Source: Nitrosomonas sp. Nm84 (lineage in GTDB: Bacteria > Pseudomonadota > Gammaproteobacteria > Burkholderiales > Nitrosomonadaceae). Taken from it: 44,719 nt of DNA. Below are positions 34,230 through 43,656 of the stretch, piece by piece. The notes under the pieces were generated by a model. That model saw nothing but the letters and a program-made list of their open reading frames with translations, had not been told where the DNA came from and did not search any database. The DNA lies in the NCBI RefSeq assembly GCF_003201565.1, contig NZ_QJJP01000030.1, positions 1 to 44,719 on the forward strand. Reading direction: 5' to 3'. Within the stretch, counting starts at the first letter, position 1. Every line of letters begins with the position of its first letter. The translations under genes and the position numbers were made by a program.

Positions 34230-36916
34230 CGGAAATTAGCCGGGCAGCCTTATTTGGAAAGTTGAACAATTTGGCATACAAAGGCATAGAAAGCGCAACC
34301 GTTTTTTGTAAAATGCGCGGCAATCCTTATGTTGAACTGGTGCACTGGCTGCATCAAATCCTTCAATTACCCGATTCCGATGTGCACCGTATCATTAAAA
34401 GATTCGAGCTGAATCCATCACGCTTGGCGAATGATTTTGTTCAATTGCTGGATCGTTTGCCTGCAGGGGCTTCCAGTTTGTCGGATTTCTCCACTGATGT
34501 CGAAGAATCAGTCGAAAAAAGCTGGTTATATGCTAGCCTTAAGTATGCCAGCAATCAGGTAAGGTCCGGTCACCTGGTGGTCGGCATTATAAAAACGCCC
34601 GCGCTGCGCAATAAATTGCTGATGATTTCGCAAGAATTCAAGAAAATCAATACGGATACATTGGTTGACGAGCTAAATGCCATCGTTCAAGGATCGCCTG
34701 AAGACCAGATGGCGGCATCGGATGGTAGCCAATTGGCGGGAAATGCTTCACCAGGAGAATATTCTAGCGCCATGCCAGCGGCGCAAATGGGAAAACAAAA
34801 AGCACTGCAGCAGTTTTCAATGGATTTAACGGAAGCGGCGCGCCAAGGAAAAATTGATCCCATCGTCGGCCGAGATAATGAAATTCGTCAACTGATTGAT
34901 ATCCTGATGCGGCGGCGTCAGAACAATCCCATTCTGACGGGGGAGGCGGGGGTTGGTAAAACTGCCGTGGTTGAAGGATTCGCTTTAAAGATTGCGAGCG
35001 GTGATGTACCGCCACCATTACAAGGCGTGAGCATCAGAACACTGGACTTGGGGCTGCTGCAAGCGGGTGCCAGCATGAAAGGCGAATTTGAAAACCGGCT
35101 ACGCCAGGTGATCGATGAAGTGCAAGCCTCGGAAAAACCCATCATCCTGTTTATTGATGAAGCGCATACCTTGATCGGCGCAGGCGGATCGGCTGGTACC
35201 GGTGATGCAGCCAATCTGCTAAAACCGGCGTTGGCTCGTGGCACATTACGCACAATCGCTGCCACGACCTGGTCGGAATACAAAAAATATTTTGAAAAGG
35301 ATCCTGCGCTCACCAGGCGTTTTCAGGTCGTCAAAATCGATGAGCCGCATGAGGAAAAAGCCATTCAAATGGTGCGTTGCCTTGCCAATGTGATGGAACA
35401 GCACCATAAAGTGTTGCTGCTGGACGAAGCCCTTGAAGATGCAGTCAAATTATCGCATCGTTATATTCCCGACCGGCAACTACCGGATAAATGTGTCAGT
35501 GTGTTAGACACTGCTTGCGCACGGGTTGCCATCAGCCAATCTGCGGTTCCTCCCGAAGTTGAAGATAGCCGTCGCAAAATTGATACGCTTAAAACAGAAG
35601 CCGGCATTATCGAGCGGGAGCATGCGGTCGGCGTGGATATCAAGGATAGAAAGCAGATTGTTGAGACCAAATTGACTGAAGAGGCACAACGGCTGGAACA
35701 ACTTGAACAGCGATGGCTCAAGGAGAAGCAGTTGGTTGATCAAATTCTTGAATTGCGCATTGAACTGCACAATCAACAGCCTGAGGCGGATTTGCAATCG
35801 GGCAATGAGACACCCAATCACCATTCCAACCCACAAGCGCTTGCCACATTAAAATTACTTCAGCAGCAGCTTGTCGAGTTGCAAGGGGAGCAGCCACTGA
35901 TGTTTCCGACGGTGGATAGTCAAGCAGTGGCATCCGTGATTGCAGGTTGGACCGGAATTCCAGTGGGACGCATGGTGAAAAATGAAATTGATGCTATTCT
36001 CAATCTGGGGGGGACATTGAATCGCCGCGTAATCGGTCAGCGGCACGCGCTGGATATGATCGCCAGGCGCGTGCAAACTTCACGCGCCAATCTGGATAAT
36101 CCTGGTAAACCGATCGGCGTGTTCTTGTTATGTGGATCTTCCGGAGTCGGTAAAACGGAAACCGGTTTGGCGCTGGCTGAAGCATTGTATGGCGGTGAAG
36201 AAAACATCATCACCATTAATATGAGCGAATACCAGGAAGCTCATGCAGTGTCCACTTTAAAAGGTTCTCCTCCGGGCTATGTCGGTTATGGCGAAGGTGG
36301 AATATTGACCGAAGCCGTCAGGCGCAGACCGTATAGCGTAATCTTGCTGGATGAAGTTGAAAAAGCGCATCCGGATGTGCACGAAATTTTTTTCCAGGTA
36401 TTTGATAAAGGCTGGATGGAAGATGCGGAAGGCCGCTTTATCGATTTCAAAAATACCATCATCCTTCTGACCTCCAATGCAGGTACCGACTTGATCATGA
36501 ATCTGTGTAAGGATCCTGAGTTGATGCCCGACGCGGATGAAATTGCCAAAGCATTGCGCACACCTTTACTTAAAATTTTCCCTGCAGCGCTTCTCGGCAG
36601 ATTGGTAACCATCCCTTATTATCCGATCAGCGATGAAATGCTCAGAGCCATCATCAAGCTGCAATTAAATAGAATCGAGAAACGCATTAAGGCTAACCAC
36701 CGCATACCATTTGGATACGATGACGCCGTGGTGCAATTGATTGCCGATCGTTGTAACGAACTCGAAAGCGGTGCCCGAGTGGTTGATGCGATTTTGACCA
36801 ATACGGTACTGCCAGCCATTAGTCAGCAATTTTTAACTAAAATGATGACCGGGGAAGCGATTTCAGCAGTTAATATTGGTGTGCAGAATGGTGAATTCAG
36901 TTACCGGTTTGAATAA
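34226..36916 (+). CDS. clpV: T6SS sheath-recycling ATPase TssH (ClpV)
   Basis: 896 residues of the ClpB/ClpV AAA+ family. An N-terminal double-Clp region (about 1-165) leads into the first AAA domain with Walker A G-E-A-G-V-G-K-T (about 239-246) and Walker B L-F-I-D-E-A-H. A middle region (about 435-560) forms the coiled-coil M-domain. The second AAA domain has G-S-S-G-V-G-K-T-E (about 637) and L-L-D-E-V-E-K-A-H-P. Both sites look intact. ClpV disassembles contracted TssBC sheaths. Confidence 0.96.
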   Translation: MTEISRAALFGKLNNLAYKGIESATVFCKMRGNPYVELVHWLHQILQLPDSDVHRIIKRFELNPSRLANDFVQLLDRLPAGASSLSDFSTDVEESVEKSWLYASLKYASNQVRSGHLVVGIIKTPALRNKLLMISQEFKKINTDTLVDELNAIVQGSPEDQMAASDGSQLAGNASPGEYSSAMPAAQMGKQKALQQFSMDLTEAARQGKIDPIVGRDNEIRQLIDILMRRRQNNPILTGEAGVGKTAVVEGFALKIASGDVPPPLQGVSIRTLDLGLLQAGASMKGEFENRLRQVIDEVQASEKPIILFIDEAHTLIGAGGSAGTGDAANLLKPALARGTLRTIAATTWSEYKKYFEKDPALTRRFQVVKIDEPHEEKAIQMVRCLANVMEQHHKVLLLDEALEDAVKLSHRYIPDRQLPDKCVSVLDTACARVAISQSAVPPEVEDSRRKIDTLKTEAGIIEREHAVGVDIKDRKQIVETKLTEEAQRLEQLEQRWLKEKQLVDQILELRIELHNQQPEADLQSGNETPNHHSNPQALATLKLLQQQLVELQGEQPLMFPTVDSQAVASVIAGWTGIPVGRMVKNEIDAILNLGGTLNRRVIGQRHALDMIARRVQTSRANLDNPGKPIGVFLLCGSSGVGKTETGLALAEALYGGEENIITINMSEYQEAHAVSTLKGSPPGYVGYGEGGILTEAVRRRPYSVILLDEVEKAHPDVHEIFFQVFDKGWMEDAEGRFIDFKNTIILLTSNAGTDLIMNLCKDPELMPDADEIAKALRTPLLKIFPAALLGRLVTIPYYPISDEMLRAIIKLQLNRIEKRIKANHRIPFGYDDAVVQLIADRCNELESGARVVDAILTNTVLPAISQQFLTKMMTGEAISAVNIGVQNGEFSYRFE

Positions 36917-36945
36917 TCTTTTAATCTACCCATGAGCTAAAAACT

Positions 36946-39213
36946 ATGCCCTCAACACAACAAAATCGTGAAATCGAAATCATCACCCCACTGGGTGCTG
37001 ATGTGTTGTTATTGCGCGAAATGACTGTGACTGAAGAATTGGGGCGTCTTTTTTCGATCAATGTGGAATTGGGCAGCACCGAAGACATCAATTTTGAAGA
37101 CCTGCTCGGCCAGAATGTTTCCATTCGACTCAGTCACGCAAAAAGCAAACGGTTTTTTAATGGCTATGTCAGCAGCATCTCGCAAGGTGTCAGCGAAGGA
37201 CAGTATGCGACCTATTTTGCAACGATTCACCCGTGGCTCTGGCTTTTAACCCGCACCTCGGATTGCCGGATTTTCCAGAACAAGACCGTGCCAGATATCA
37301 TTAAGGATGTGCTTCGAGAGCAGGGATATTCCGATATCGAGGATCGATTAAAAGGCAGTCATCGTACTTGGGATTATTGCGTGCAGTATCGTGAAACCGA
37401 TTTCAATTTTATTAGCCGGCTGATGGAGCAAGAGGGCATTTATTATTATTTTAAGCATGAGCAAGGCAAGCACACACTTTGTTTGGCCAATGACATGGCC
37501 TGCCACGACAAGATGTCAGGTTGTTACGATATTTCTTACTATCCACCGGATCAGGCTGTGGTTAGAGAAGGTGAGTGCATTTCAGGTTGGAATATCACCA
37601 GAAAACTGCAAACGGGTACTTATTGCCTGAATGACTATGATTTTGAACATCCGAAAGCGGATTTGCATGTTAATTCCAACATTATCCGGGATCATGATAG
37701 AGCCAGTTTTGAGGTCTACGACTATCCAGGAGAGTATGTTAAAAACGATGAAGGAAATGATTGTGTCAAGGTTCGCATTCAGGAACTGCAAAGCCAGTAT
37801 GAACGCATGCAGGGTAATGGCAATGTGCATGGCTTGATTTGCGGTGGCTTGTTTAAATTAGCGCTATTTCCACGCGCTGATCAAAACCGCGAATACCTGG
37901 TAACTTCCGTAACGCACAATGTTCGCGTTGATAGTTTTGATTCCAAAACCAGTAGCGGCAATCACTATAGCAATAGCTTTACTGTCGTTGAGAGCAGTAC
38001 GCCCTATCGAACTGCACGGTTGACGCCAAAACCCTTCGTGCAAGGCCCGCAGACCGCCGTAGTGGTTGGTCCGTCGGGTGAAGAGATCCATACGGACAAG
38101 TATGGGCGGGTCAAAGTACAGTTTCATTGGGATCGTCTTGGCAAGAAGAATGAGAACAGTTCATGCTGGGTACGGGTATCACACCCTTGGGCCGGAAAGA
38201 ATTGGGGGATGATTGCCATTCCACGCATTGGTCAGGAAGTCATCGTTGATTTTCTCGAAGGCGATCCTGATCAACCGATCATCACAGGACGTGTCTACAA
38301 TGCCGAGCAGATGCCGCCTTATGAACTGCCTGCCAATAAAACGCAGACCGGCATCCTGACACGTTCCAGCAAAGAAGGGAGTGCTGCCAACGCCAATGAG
38401 TTACGTTTTGAAGACAAAAAAGGCTCCGAGCAAGTTTACTTGCATGCCGAAAAGAATCAGGACATCGAAGTTGAAAATGATGAAACCCATTGGGTAGGGC
38501 ATGACCGGAAAAAAACGATTGATAATGATGAGACTACGCTAGTCAAACATGATCGCACTGAAACCGTCGGCAACAACGAAACCATTACTGTCGGTGTCAA
38601 CCGCACTGAGATGGTGGGTTCGAATGAAAGTATCACCATCGGCTCCAACAGAACCAAAACAGTCGGCGCCAGCGAAACGGCGTCGGTTGCATTGCAGCGC
38701 ACTCATTTAGTCGGTGTCAACGAGACCATCGGTGTCGGCGGTGCGCAGGAAATCGGTATCGGTGCGTTTCAGGCAGTTGCGGTGGGTGCCTATCAGACGA
38801 TCAATGTTGGCGCATATCAAAGTACCAATGTGGGCGCCAATCAAAGCAATACCATCGGTACGAACCAATCTACAAAGGTAGGCGCGAATCAGTCCTTGGA
38901 GGTTGGCGGGAATCAAAGCGAATCGGTTACGGGTAATGCGTCCAAGAGTGTGAAAGGTAATGATTCCCTGGGCGTGGATGGTAACCGCAGTGCAGACGTC
39001 AAGGGTGATGATAGCGCAAAAATTGGTAAAAATCTGGTGATTGATGCAGGGGATTCAATTACCATCAAAACCGGCAGCGCCAGCATCAGCATGAAGAAAG
39101 ATGGGACGATTGTGATCAAGGGTAAAGACATTACTGTGGACGGTTCGGGCAAGATCAATATCAAGGCTGGTGGCGATATTGTGATGAAGGGTACTAAAAT
39201 TCTTCAGAATTAA
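36946..39213 (+). CDS. vgrG: T6SS spike protein VgrG (TssI) with octapeptide-repeat needle
   Basis: 755 residues. The gp27-like part spans about 1-370 and the gp5 OB-fold about 380-470, with K-Y-G-R-V-K-V-Q-F-H-W-D and the S-C-W-V-R-V-S-x-P-W-A-G-K-N-W-G motif. Residues 509-700 are 24 consecutive eight-residue repeats of the form V/I-G-x-N-x-S/T-x-x, the beta-helix needle. The final about 55 residues resemble the DUF2345-type tail. No extra enzymatic domain is present, so effectors are likely carried by the spike-tip PAAR-like protein encoded downstream. The start follows tssH by 29 bases. Confidence 0.95.
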   Translation: MPSTQQNREIEIITPLGADVLLLREMTVTEELGRLFSINVELGSTEDINFEDLLGQNVSIRLSHAKSKRFFNGYVSSISQGVSEGQYATYFATIHPWLWLLTRTSDCRIFQNKTVPDIIKDVLREQGYSDIEDRLKGSHRTWDYCVQYRETDFNFISRLMEQEGIYYYFKHEQGKHTLCLANDMACHDKMSGCYDISYYPPDQAVVREGECISGWNITRKLQTGTYCLNDYDFEHPKADLHVNSNIIRDHDRASFEVYDYPGEYVKNDEGNDCVKVRIQELQSQYERMQGNGNVHGLICGGLFKLALFPRADQNREYLVTSVTHNVRVDSFDSKTSSGNHYSNSFTVVESSTPYRTARLTPKPFVQGPQTAVVVGPSGEEIHTDKYGRVKVQFHWDRLGKKNENSSCWVRVSHPWAGKNWGMIAIPRIGQEVIVDFLEGDPDQPIITGRVYNAEQMPPYELPANKTQTGILTRSSKEGSAANANELRFEDKKGSEQVYLHAEKNQDIEVENDETHWVGHDRKKTIDNDETTLVKHDRTETVGNNETITVGVNRTEMVGSNESITIGSNRTKTVGASETASVALQRTHLVGVNETIGVGGAQEIGIGAFQAVAVGAYQTINVGAYQSTNVGANQSNTIGTNQSTKVGANQSLEVGGNQSESVTGNASKSVKGNDSLGVDGNRSADVKGDDSAKIGKNLVIDAGDSITIKTGSASISMKKDGTIVIKGKDITVDGSGKINIKAGGDIVMKGTKILQN
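38470..39045 (+). repeat. 24 in-frame octapeptide repeats forming the VgrG needle
   Basis: From Val509 to about residue 700 the sequence keeps an eight-residue register, for example V-G-N-N-E-T-I-T, V-G-V-N-R-T-E-M and V-G-A-Y-Q-S-T-N. The pattern is that of the T4 gp5 C-terminal triple-stranded beta-helix. Codon choice varies between copies, so it is an old, diversified repeat rather than a fresh expansion. Confidence 0.88.
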
Positions 39214-39237
39214 AGAGGGGAATTGGGAGAATGCAAA

Positions 39238-39795
39238 ATGAGTAGTCAAGATACGATCGAAGCCGATGCTGGTTTGATGATTGAAGAAGAATCCGGTAAC
39301 GACATTCTGCGTCCATTGATCGAAAGGGAAGTAACCCGTGATTCCCGAAAGGCACCCGCAGAAAATATACACACGGGAATCATCGTGGGTGAATTAATCG
39401 GCATCACGAACGAAGGCCGTACACCACTAGTAAGTTATCCCGACCAGCCGGGTTTGGCGGCTTTGCAAGCACGAACCACTGTAGATCTACACGGAAGACA
39501 TATCGGGCAACAGGTCGTACTCATGTTTGAAGCCAATGATCCTGAGAAACCGATCATTATGGGCGTATTGCAAGGCGCTGAGGGTTGGCCGCTCGAACAA
39601 CACTCCGCTCAAGTTGAAGTCGATGTGGATGGTCAACGCATGCTCGTGAGTGCCAAGGAGCAACTGGTGCTGCGGTGCGGAAAGGCCAGCATCACGCTGA
39701 CCAAGGCAGGTAAAGTGATCATCAAGGGCAGTTACGTGCTTAGTCGCTCCAGCGGAGTGAATCGCATCAAGGGTGGTTCGGTGCAGCTTAATTGA
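39238..39795 (+). CDS. DUF6484-type T6SS-associated protein
   Basis: About 185 residues. I chose ATG 39238 because GGGAGA lies seven bases upstream; an in-frame TTG at 39223 would add five residues. The central part (about 45-120) has a T-G-I-I-V-G-E-L-I-G start, an A-R-T-T-V-D-L strand and an E-K-P-I-I-M-G-V-L-Q end, as I recall for DUF6484. That module resembles an OB-like domain and is often found beside vgrG. The C-terminus has a short beta-helix-like stretch similar to the VgrG tail. A spike-associated adaptor or spike-like role is likely but not established. Confidence 0.75.
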   Translation: MSSQDTIEADAGLMIEEESGNDILRPLIEREVTRDSRKAPAENIHTGIIVGELIGITNEGRTPLVSYPDQPGLAALQARTTVDLHGRHIGQQVVLMFEANDPEKPIIMGVLQGAEGWPLEQHSAQVEVDVDGQRMLVSAKEQLVLRCGKASITLTKAGKVIIKGSYVLSRSSGVNRIKGGSVQLN

Positions 39796-39829
39796 TGGTA
39801 TTAATAATGTTATTGAATGAACAGCGTAG

Positions 39830-40066
39830 ATGCCAACGGTATTAAGAGTTGGGCCTTATCGTTTCTTCTTCTACTCGGGTGATCGTAACGAACCGAAGCA
39901 TGTTCACGTTGAACGAGAAGATAATATAGCGAAGTTTTGGATTGATCCTGTTCGATTGCAAAAGAGCGGTGGTTTTAGCCGATCAGAGATCATTCGGATT
40001 ATGAACATTATTGACGAGCATAATGAACAAATTATGGAGACATGGGATGAATACTTTGGATATTGA
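39830..40066 (+). CDS. DUF4160 protein, toxin-antitoxin-like partner
   Basis: 78 residues with the DUF4160 pattern: F-F-Y-S-G-D-R-N-E-P-K-H-V-H-V-E near residue 13 and a closing helical part. DUF4160 genes are very often paired with a DUF2442 gene, as here, where the two overlap by 20 bases. The pair is suspected to form a toxin-antitoxin-like system, but I know of no settled function. Its presence inside the effector module is unexpected. Confidence 0.82.
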   Translation: MPTVLRVGPYRFFFYSGDRNEPKHVHVEREDNIAKFWIDPVRLQKSGGFSRSEIIRIMNIIDEHNEQIMETWDEYFGY

Positions 40067-40352
40067 ACTGAAAATACCTGAAGCAATGGATGTTCATGTA
40101 TCTGAAGATACGCTCAGTGTTGAGTTGAGTGACGGAAGAACAATTTCTGTTCCAATCGATTGGTATCCTCGATTAACTCATGCCACTGAACAGGAGCGGT
40201 CTAGTTGGCGGATAATTGGCAAAGGTCATGGCATTCATTGGGAAGATCTCGATGAAGATATCAGCGTTGGAAATTTACTGGCCGGAATCCCCTCAGGAGA
40301 AAGCCAGTCGTCTTTCAAAAAATGGCTGGATGCAAAAACGAAAGCTTCTTAG
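40047..40352 (+). CDS. DUF2442 protein, partner of DUF4160
   Basis: 101 residues from ATG 40047, preceded by a GGAG. An in-frame ATG at 40011, inside the upstream gene, would add 12 residues with no matching support. The DUF2442 pattern is seen in the L-S-V-E-L-S-D-G-R-T-I-S-V-P-I-D-W-Y-P-R-L stretch and the I-H-W-E-D-L-D-E-D-I-S-V end. It is translated in an overlapping arrangement with the DUF4160 gene. Confidence 0.85.
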   Translation: MNTLDIELKIPEAMDVHVSEDTLSVELSDGRTISVPIDWYPRLTHATEQERSSWRIIGKGHGIHWEDLDEDISVGNLLAGIPSGESQSSFKKWLDAKTKAS

Positions 40353-40391
40353 ATAAACTAGTATCGGTTAATATTTTTCAATTGAATTGCA

Positions 40392-41507
40392 ATGGATCTA
40401 ATCAACGAAACCAACATGATTGCAGGCTACACGATGGGTATGGAACCATCGGGGCGAGAATTGCTGGTGGTTGTCGTCAAAGGAACGTTTCAGTTACCCA
40501 AATCGGGTGAGGAAGTGCGGTTGCATGAAACACAGTTGCCGCTGATCATGGCCGATACGTTTACTGGTGAACCGGGTTTTTCGGCGCCGTACTACGAAGT
40601 TGATTTTGCGCCGCGTAAATTAAAATGTGACCTTCTACTCCAGGGCAGTGCTTATGCACCGGATGGACGGCCAGTTCCCCGTGTGCCGGTGGGATTACGC
40701 ATCGGGCAGTGGCAAAAGACCTTTGTCGTGTGCGGCAAGCGGGTGTGGGAATATGGATTGGCGGGAGTGCAAGCTACACCACCAGAACCATTTACAGTGC
40801 AATCGTTTTCTTACGATGTCGCTTTCGGCGGTGTCGATAATTTCCCGGAAGACCCAGCAAAGCACGTGGCTTTCATGCATAACCCAATCGGTAAAGGTTT
40901 TCATAAGAACATTAAGAAAGAATGGATTGATGGCGCACCCATGCCGCATACCGAAGCGCTGAATCAACCGGTTGAAAAACCGGATGGCGACTATGCGCCG
41001 ATGGCATTCGGGCCAGTTGGCCGTGGTTGGGCATCGCGCCTGCCGTATGCGGGTACCTATGATCAGAATTGGATTGATAATACGTTTCCATTCCTGTCGC
41101 CTGATTTTAACGATATGTATTACCAAGCTGCTCCGCTGGATCAGCAGATTTCTTACCTTCGTGGCGGGGAAGAAGTCGTGCTGGTCAATCTGACACCGGA
41201 AAGCCGAACCGGATTTGTACTGCCAACCATTGATGTACCCGTCGTCTTTTTCCGCAAAAAAGGCGATCGCCATGAGACCAAGGCGGTAATCGATACACTG
41301 GTGATTGAACCGGATAAAAGTTTGTTTACCATAACCTGGCGCGCCAGCGTGCCGCTCAAGAAAAATATGTTTGAAATCCCGCAAGTGCTGGTGGGAAAAA
41401 TGTCTCGTGGTTGGTGGCGTGCGCGTGAATTGGGTAAAACCTATTATCCTTCGCTGGAACATCTGGCACAGTCGAAGAAGGTTGAAACAGAGGATGATGC
41501 TTCATGA
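40392..41507 (+). CDS. DUF2169 T6SS effector adaptor
   Basis: 371 residues of the DUF2169 family (V-V-V-K-G-T-F-Q-L-P near residue 27, Y-E-V-D-F-A-P-R-K, Y-D-V-A-F-G-G-V-D, and D-Q-Q-I-S-Y-L-R-G-G-E). DUF2169 proteins are adaptors that load PAAR-type effectors onto VgrG. Its position upstream of a PAAR-like effector gene supports this. The stop overlaps the next start (ATGA), so the two are coupled. Confidence 0.88.
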   Translation: MDLINETNMIAGYTMGMEPSGRELLVVVVKGTFQLPKSGEEVRLHETQLPLIMADTFTGEPGFSAPYYEVDFAPRKLKCDLLLQGSAYAPDGRPVPRVPVGLRIGQWQKTFVVCGKRVWEYGLAGVQATPPEPFTVQSFSYDVAFGGVDNFPEDPAKHVAFMHNPIGKGFHKNIKKEWIDGAPMPHTEALNQPVEKPDGDYAPMAFGPVGRGWASRLPYAGTYDQNWIDNTFPFLSPDFNDMYYQAAPLDQQISYLRGGEEVVLVNLTPESRTGFVLPTIDVPVVFFRKKGDRHETKAVIDTLVIEPDKSLFTITWRASVPLKKNMFEIPQVLVGKMSRGWWRARELGKTYYPSLEHLAQSKKVETEDDAS

Positions 41508-42556
41508 GCGGTTTTCCACTAGCCATCACAGCAACCGGCATGGTAACCGGTGTCGGCTTAAGCGTCCCGGCATCTTGTGCAGCGATTCGTTGCGCCATTG
41601 ATAATTTCCAGGAAACCCGTTTCATGGACAGCGGCGGGGAATGGATCATGGGCTGCGAAGTGCCATTGGAACAGCCGTGGCGGGGGAGAACCAAGCTCAT
41701 TAAAATGGCCAGTGCAGCTATTCAGGAATGCCTCTCTGGCAATCAGAAAGTCGTTCCCGAAGCAACACCATTGTTGCTGTGCCTATCTGAAAAAGACCGC
41801 TCAGGGCGTGTGTTTGACGATGACAATCAATTTTTTCTCGATTTGCAGGAAGAATTAAAACTGCAATTTCATCCGAAGTCACGCGTCATCGCGCAGGGTC
41901 ATGTTTCGGTGGCTGTGGCGCTCAAGCATGCACGCGAACTGATTCAGGAATTGAATTTGCCACATGTGTTGGTTGCCGCAACCGACAGCTTGCTGGTCGG
42001 CCCAACGCTCGCGCATTTCGAAGATAAGGAGCGCTTGTTAACCAGTCAGAATTCCAATGGCTTTATCCCGGGCGAGGGGTCTGCGGCCTTGATTGTGGAG
42101 CCGGCTACTGCAAATCAGGTAAATCAGTTGGTTTGTGTTGGTTTGGGGTTTGGGGTTGAGCTGGCGCATATTGATTCGGAAGAACCTTTAAGGGCAGATG
42201 GGTTGACGGCGGCGATTAAGGAATCTTTGGATGATGCCGGACATGGCGAAAGTCTGCTTGAATTCAAAATCACCGATATTGCTGGTGAACAATATCAATT
42301 TAAAGAAGCTAGTTTGGCGTTTAGTCGTATTAATCGAAATATTGAGAGGGATGAGTTTGATATCTGGCATCCGGCAGATTGCATCGGTGAAGTAGGGGCT
42401 GTGATTGGATTGGTGATGCTTGCGGTTTTAAAGGCAGCTTGTGAAAAAGCCTATACCAAGGGGCATCAAGTCCTAATGCATTTGGGGAATGATGATGGCA
42501 AGCGTTCTTCGATGATTATTGCTTGGCGGAGTAGTGGGGGTAGTCATGGCGAATGA
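41504..42556 (+). CDS. Ketoacyl-synthase-like (thiolase-fold) protein of T6SS effector modules
   Basis: 350 residues. It resembles beta-ketoacyl synthases (I-T-A-T-G-M-V-T-G-V-G start; N-G-F-I-P-G-E-G-S-A-A-L-I-V-E around residue 185). The position of the active-site Cys, in the region V-I-A-Q-G-H (128-133), appears to hold Gln131 or another non-Cys residue. That argues against classical condensing activity. Similar proteins sit between DUF2169 and PAAR-like effector genes in other T6SS loci, so a structural or chaperone role is plausible. It overlaps the next gene by 11 bases. Confidence 0.8.
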   Translation: MSGFPLAITATGMVTGVGLSVPASCAAIRCAIDNFQETRFMDSGGEWIMGCEVPLEQPWRGRTKLIKMASAAIQECLSGNQKVVPEATPLLLCLSEKDRSGRVFDDDNQFFLDLQEELKLQFHPKSRVIAQGHVSVAVALKHARELIQELNLPHVLVAATDSLLVGPTLAHFEDKERLLTSQNSNGFIPGEGSAALIVEPATANQVNQLVCVGLGFGVELAHIDSEEPLRADGLTAAIKESLDDAGHGESLLEFKITDIAGEQYQFKEASLAFSRINRNIERDEFDIWHPADCIGEVGAVIGLVMLAVLKAACEKAYTKGHQVLMHLGNDDGKRSSMIIAWRSSGGSHGE

Positions 42557-43625
42557 AGTTTATGCGAATGGAATGGAATTGGCGTGCAAAGCAGGCGCGG
42601 GAAAAACCATTTGCGCCATGCCGGATGTTTGCTTTACACCACCTGAGAATCCGGCAACTCCGCCCGGAGTACCAGTACCTTATCCAAATACTGGAATGGC
42701 TTCTGATACAACCGAAGGAAGCAAAACTGTACAGATTTCTGGTAAGGAGATAATGTTGAAGAACAAATCTTACTTTAAGAAATCAACCGGCGATGAAGCT
42801 GGCGCTGCGGCGAAAAAAGGGGTTATTTCCAGTAAGAATACTGGTAAGGTATATTTTATAAAATGGTCGATGGATGTTAAATTTGAAGGAGAAAATGTTG
42901 ATCGGCATTTGGACATGACCACTAATAATCATGGAAGTCCGGCTAATGAAGCTGTGCCTTGGCCTTTTATAGATGCGATGGCTATGGCTGCGGTTAATGA
43001 CCACCCCTGCAACACCATGGGCAAGGAGATCGTGGCCAAGTGCAAAGGCGAAAATGACTATAGCGAAGGTTGCTGTACAGCCCGTAAGTGCCTGTTGGCG
43101 CCTTTCGATCCAAATTCTTGCTGCAATGGTAGCAATGGCGAACAAATGACTCCACATCATGTTGTTCTGAAATCACAATTTTATGAATCCGGATTTGCGG
43201 GTTTAAGTAGTAAAGCCGCACAAGACGCAGGTGCACTTCTAAAAGATGATAAAGGTAAAAACAAATACTCAATTAATAAAGCGCCATGCATATGTGAAGA
43301 AGGGACAAGTCAAACAGAAGGAGATCATGGTGAAATTCATACCGAAACGAATATTGCTACTCTTGAGCACGAATCGGTTAAACCTTATTTGACTGAATCT
43401 GGAAAATCAATCAAAAAGGATGCTGAGTGGAAAGTAGGAGAGTCTGAAGCTGTAGGAGCCCAAGCAGTCGAAGATGTGACTGGCTGTGATAAAGACTGTA
43501 TTGAGGCACAAGTGCGTCAGGGACATGCCGACATGGGTATAGATTCAGAGGATAAAATACGCCCGACTGTTACGGGGAGAAGAACCCGCCCGGCTAGTGG
43601 TACAGGTCAAGGATTTGGAAGATAG
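42546..43625 (+). CDS. PAAR-like (DUF4150) T6SS effector with HNH/Endo VII-type nuclease toxin domain
   Basis: 359 residues from ATG 42546; an in-frame ATG at 42519 lies deeper in the previous gene. The N-terminal part (about 1-110) is a PAAR-like DUF4150 domain: N-G-M-x-x-A-C-K, then the P-D-V-C-F-T-P-P-E-N-P-x-T-P-P-G-V-P-V-P-Y-P-N motif. The C-terminal part has a Cys-rich run (C-C, then C, then C-C at about 177-195), the T-P-H-H-V-V motif (H204/H205) and A-P-C-I-C-E-E-G followed by D-H-G-E-I-H (260-265). This is the layout of Tox-GHH2 nuclease effectors such as Tse7, with the usual G before H-H replaced by P. It would be delivered on the VgrG tip and degrade DNA in target cells. The last about 60 residues are charged and low-complexity. 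Confidence 0.85.
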   Translation: MANEVYANGMELACKAGAGKTICAMPDVCFTPPENPATPPGVPVPYPNTGMASDTTEGSKTVQISGKEIMLKNKSYFKKSTGDEAGAAAKKGVISSKNTGKVYFIKWSMDVKFEGENVDRHLDMTTNNHGSPANEAVPWPFIDAMAMAAVNDHPCNTMGKEIVAKCKGENDYSEGCCTARKCLLAPFDPNSCCNGSNGEQMTPHHVVLKSQFYESGFAGLSSKAAQDAGALLKDDKGKNKYSINKAPCICEEGTSQTEGDHGEIHTETNIATLEHESVKPYLTESGKSIKKDAEWKVGESEAVGAQAVEDVTGCDKDCIEAQVRQGHADMGIDSEDKIRPTVTGRRTRPASGTGQGFGR

Positions 43626-43656
43626 ATATTAATAGAAACGTCGAGCATAGATACTT

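Noticed and set aside
40695..41462. Minus-strand 255-codon frame opposite the DUF2169 gene
   Set aside because: The plus-strand DUF2169 frame is clearly coding by family match; the antisense frame shows no recognisable domain.
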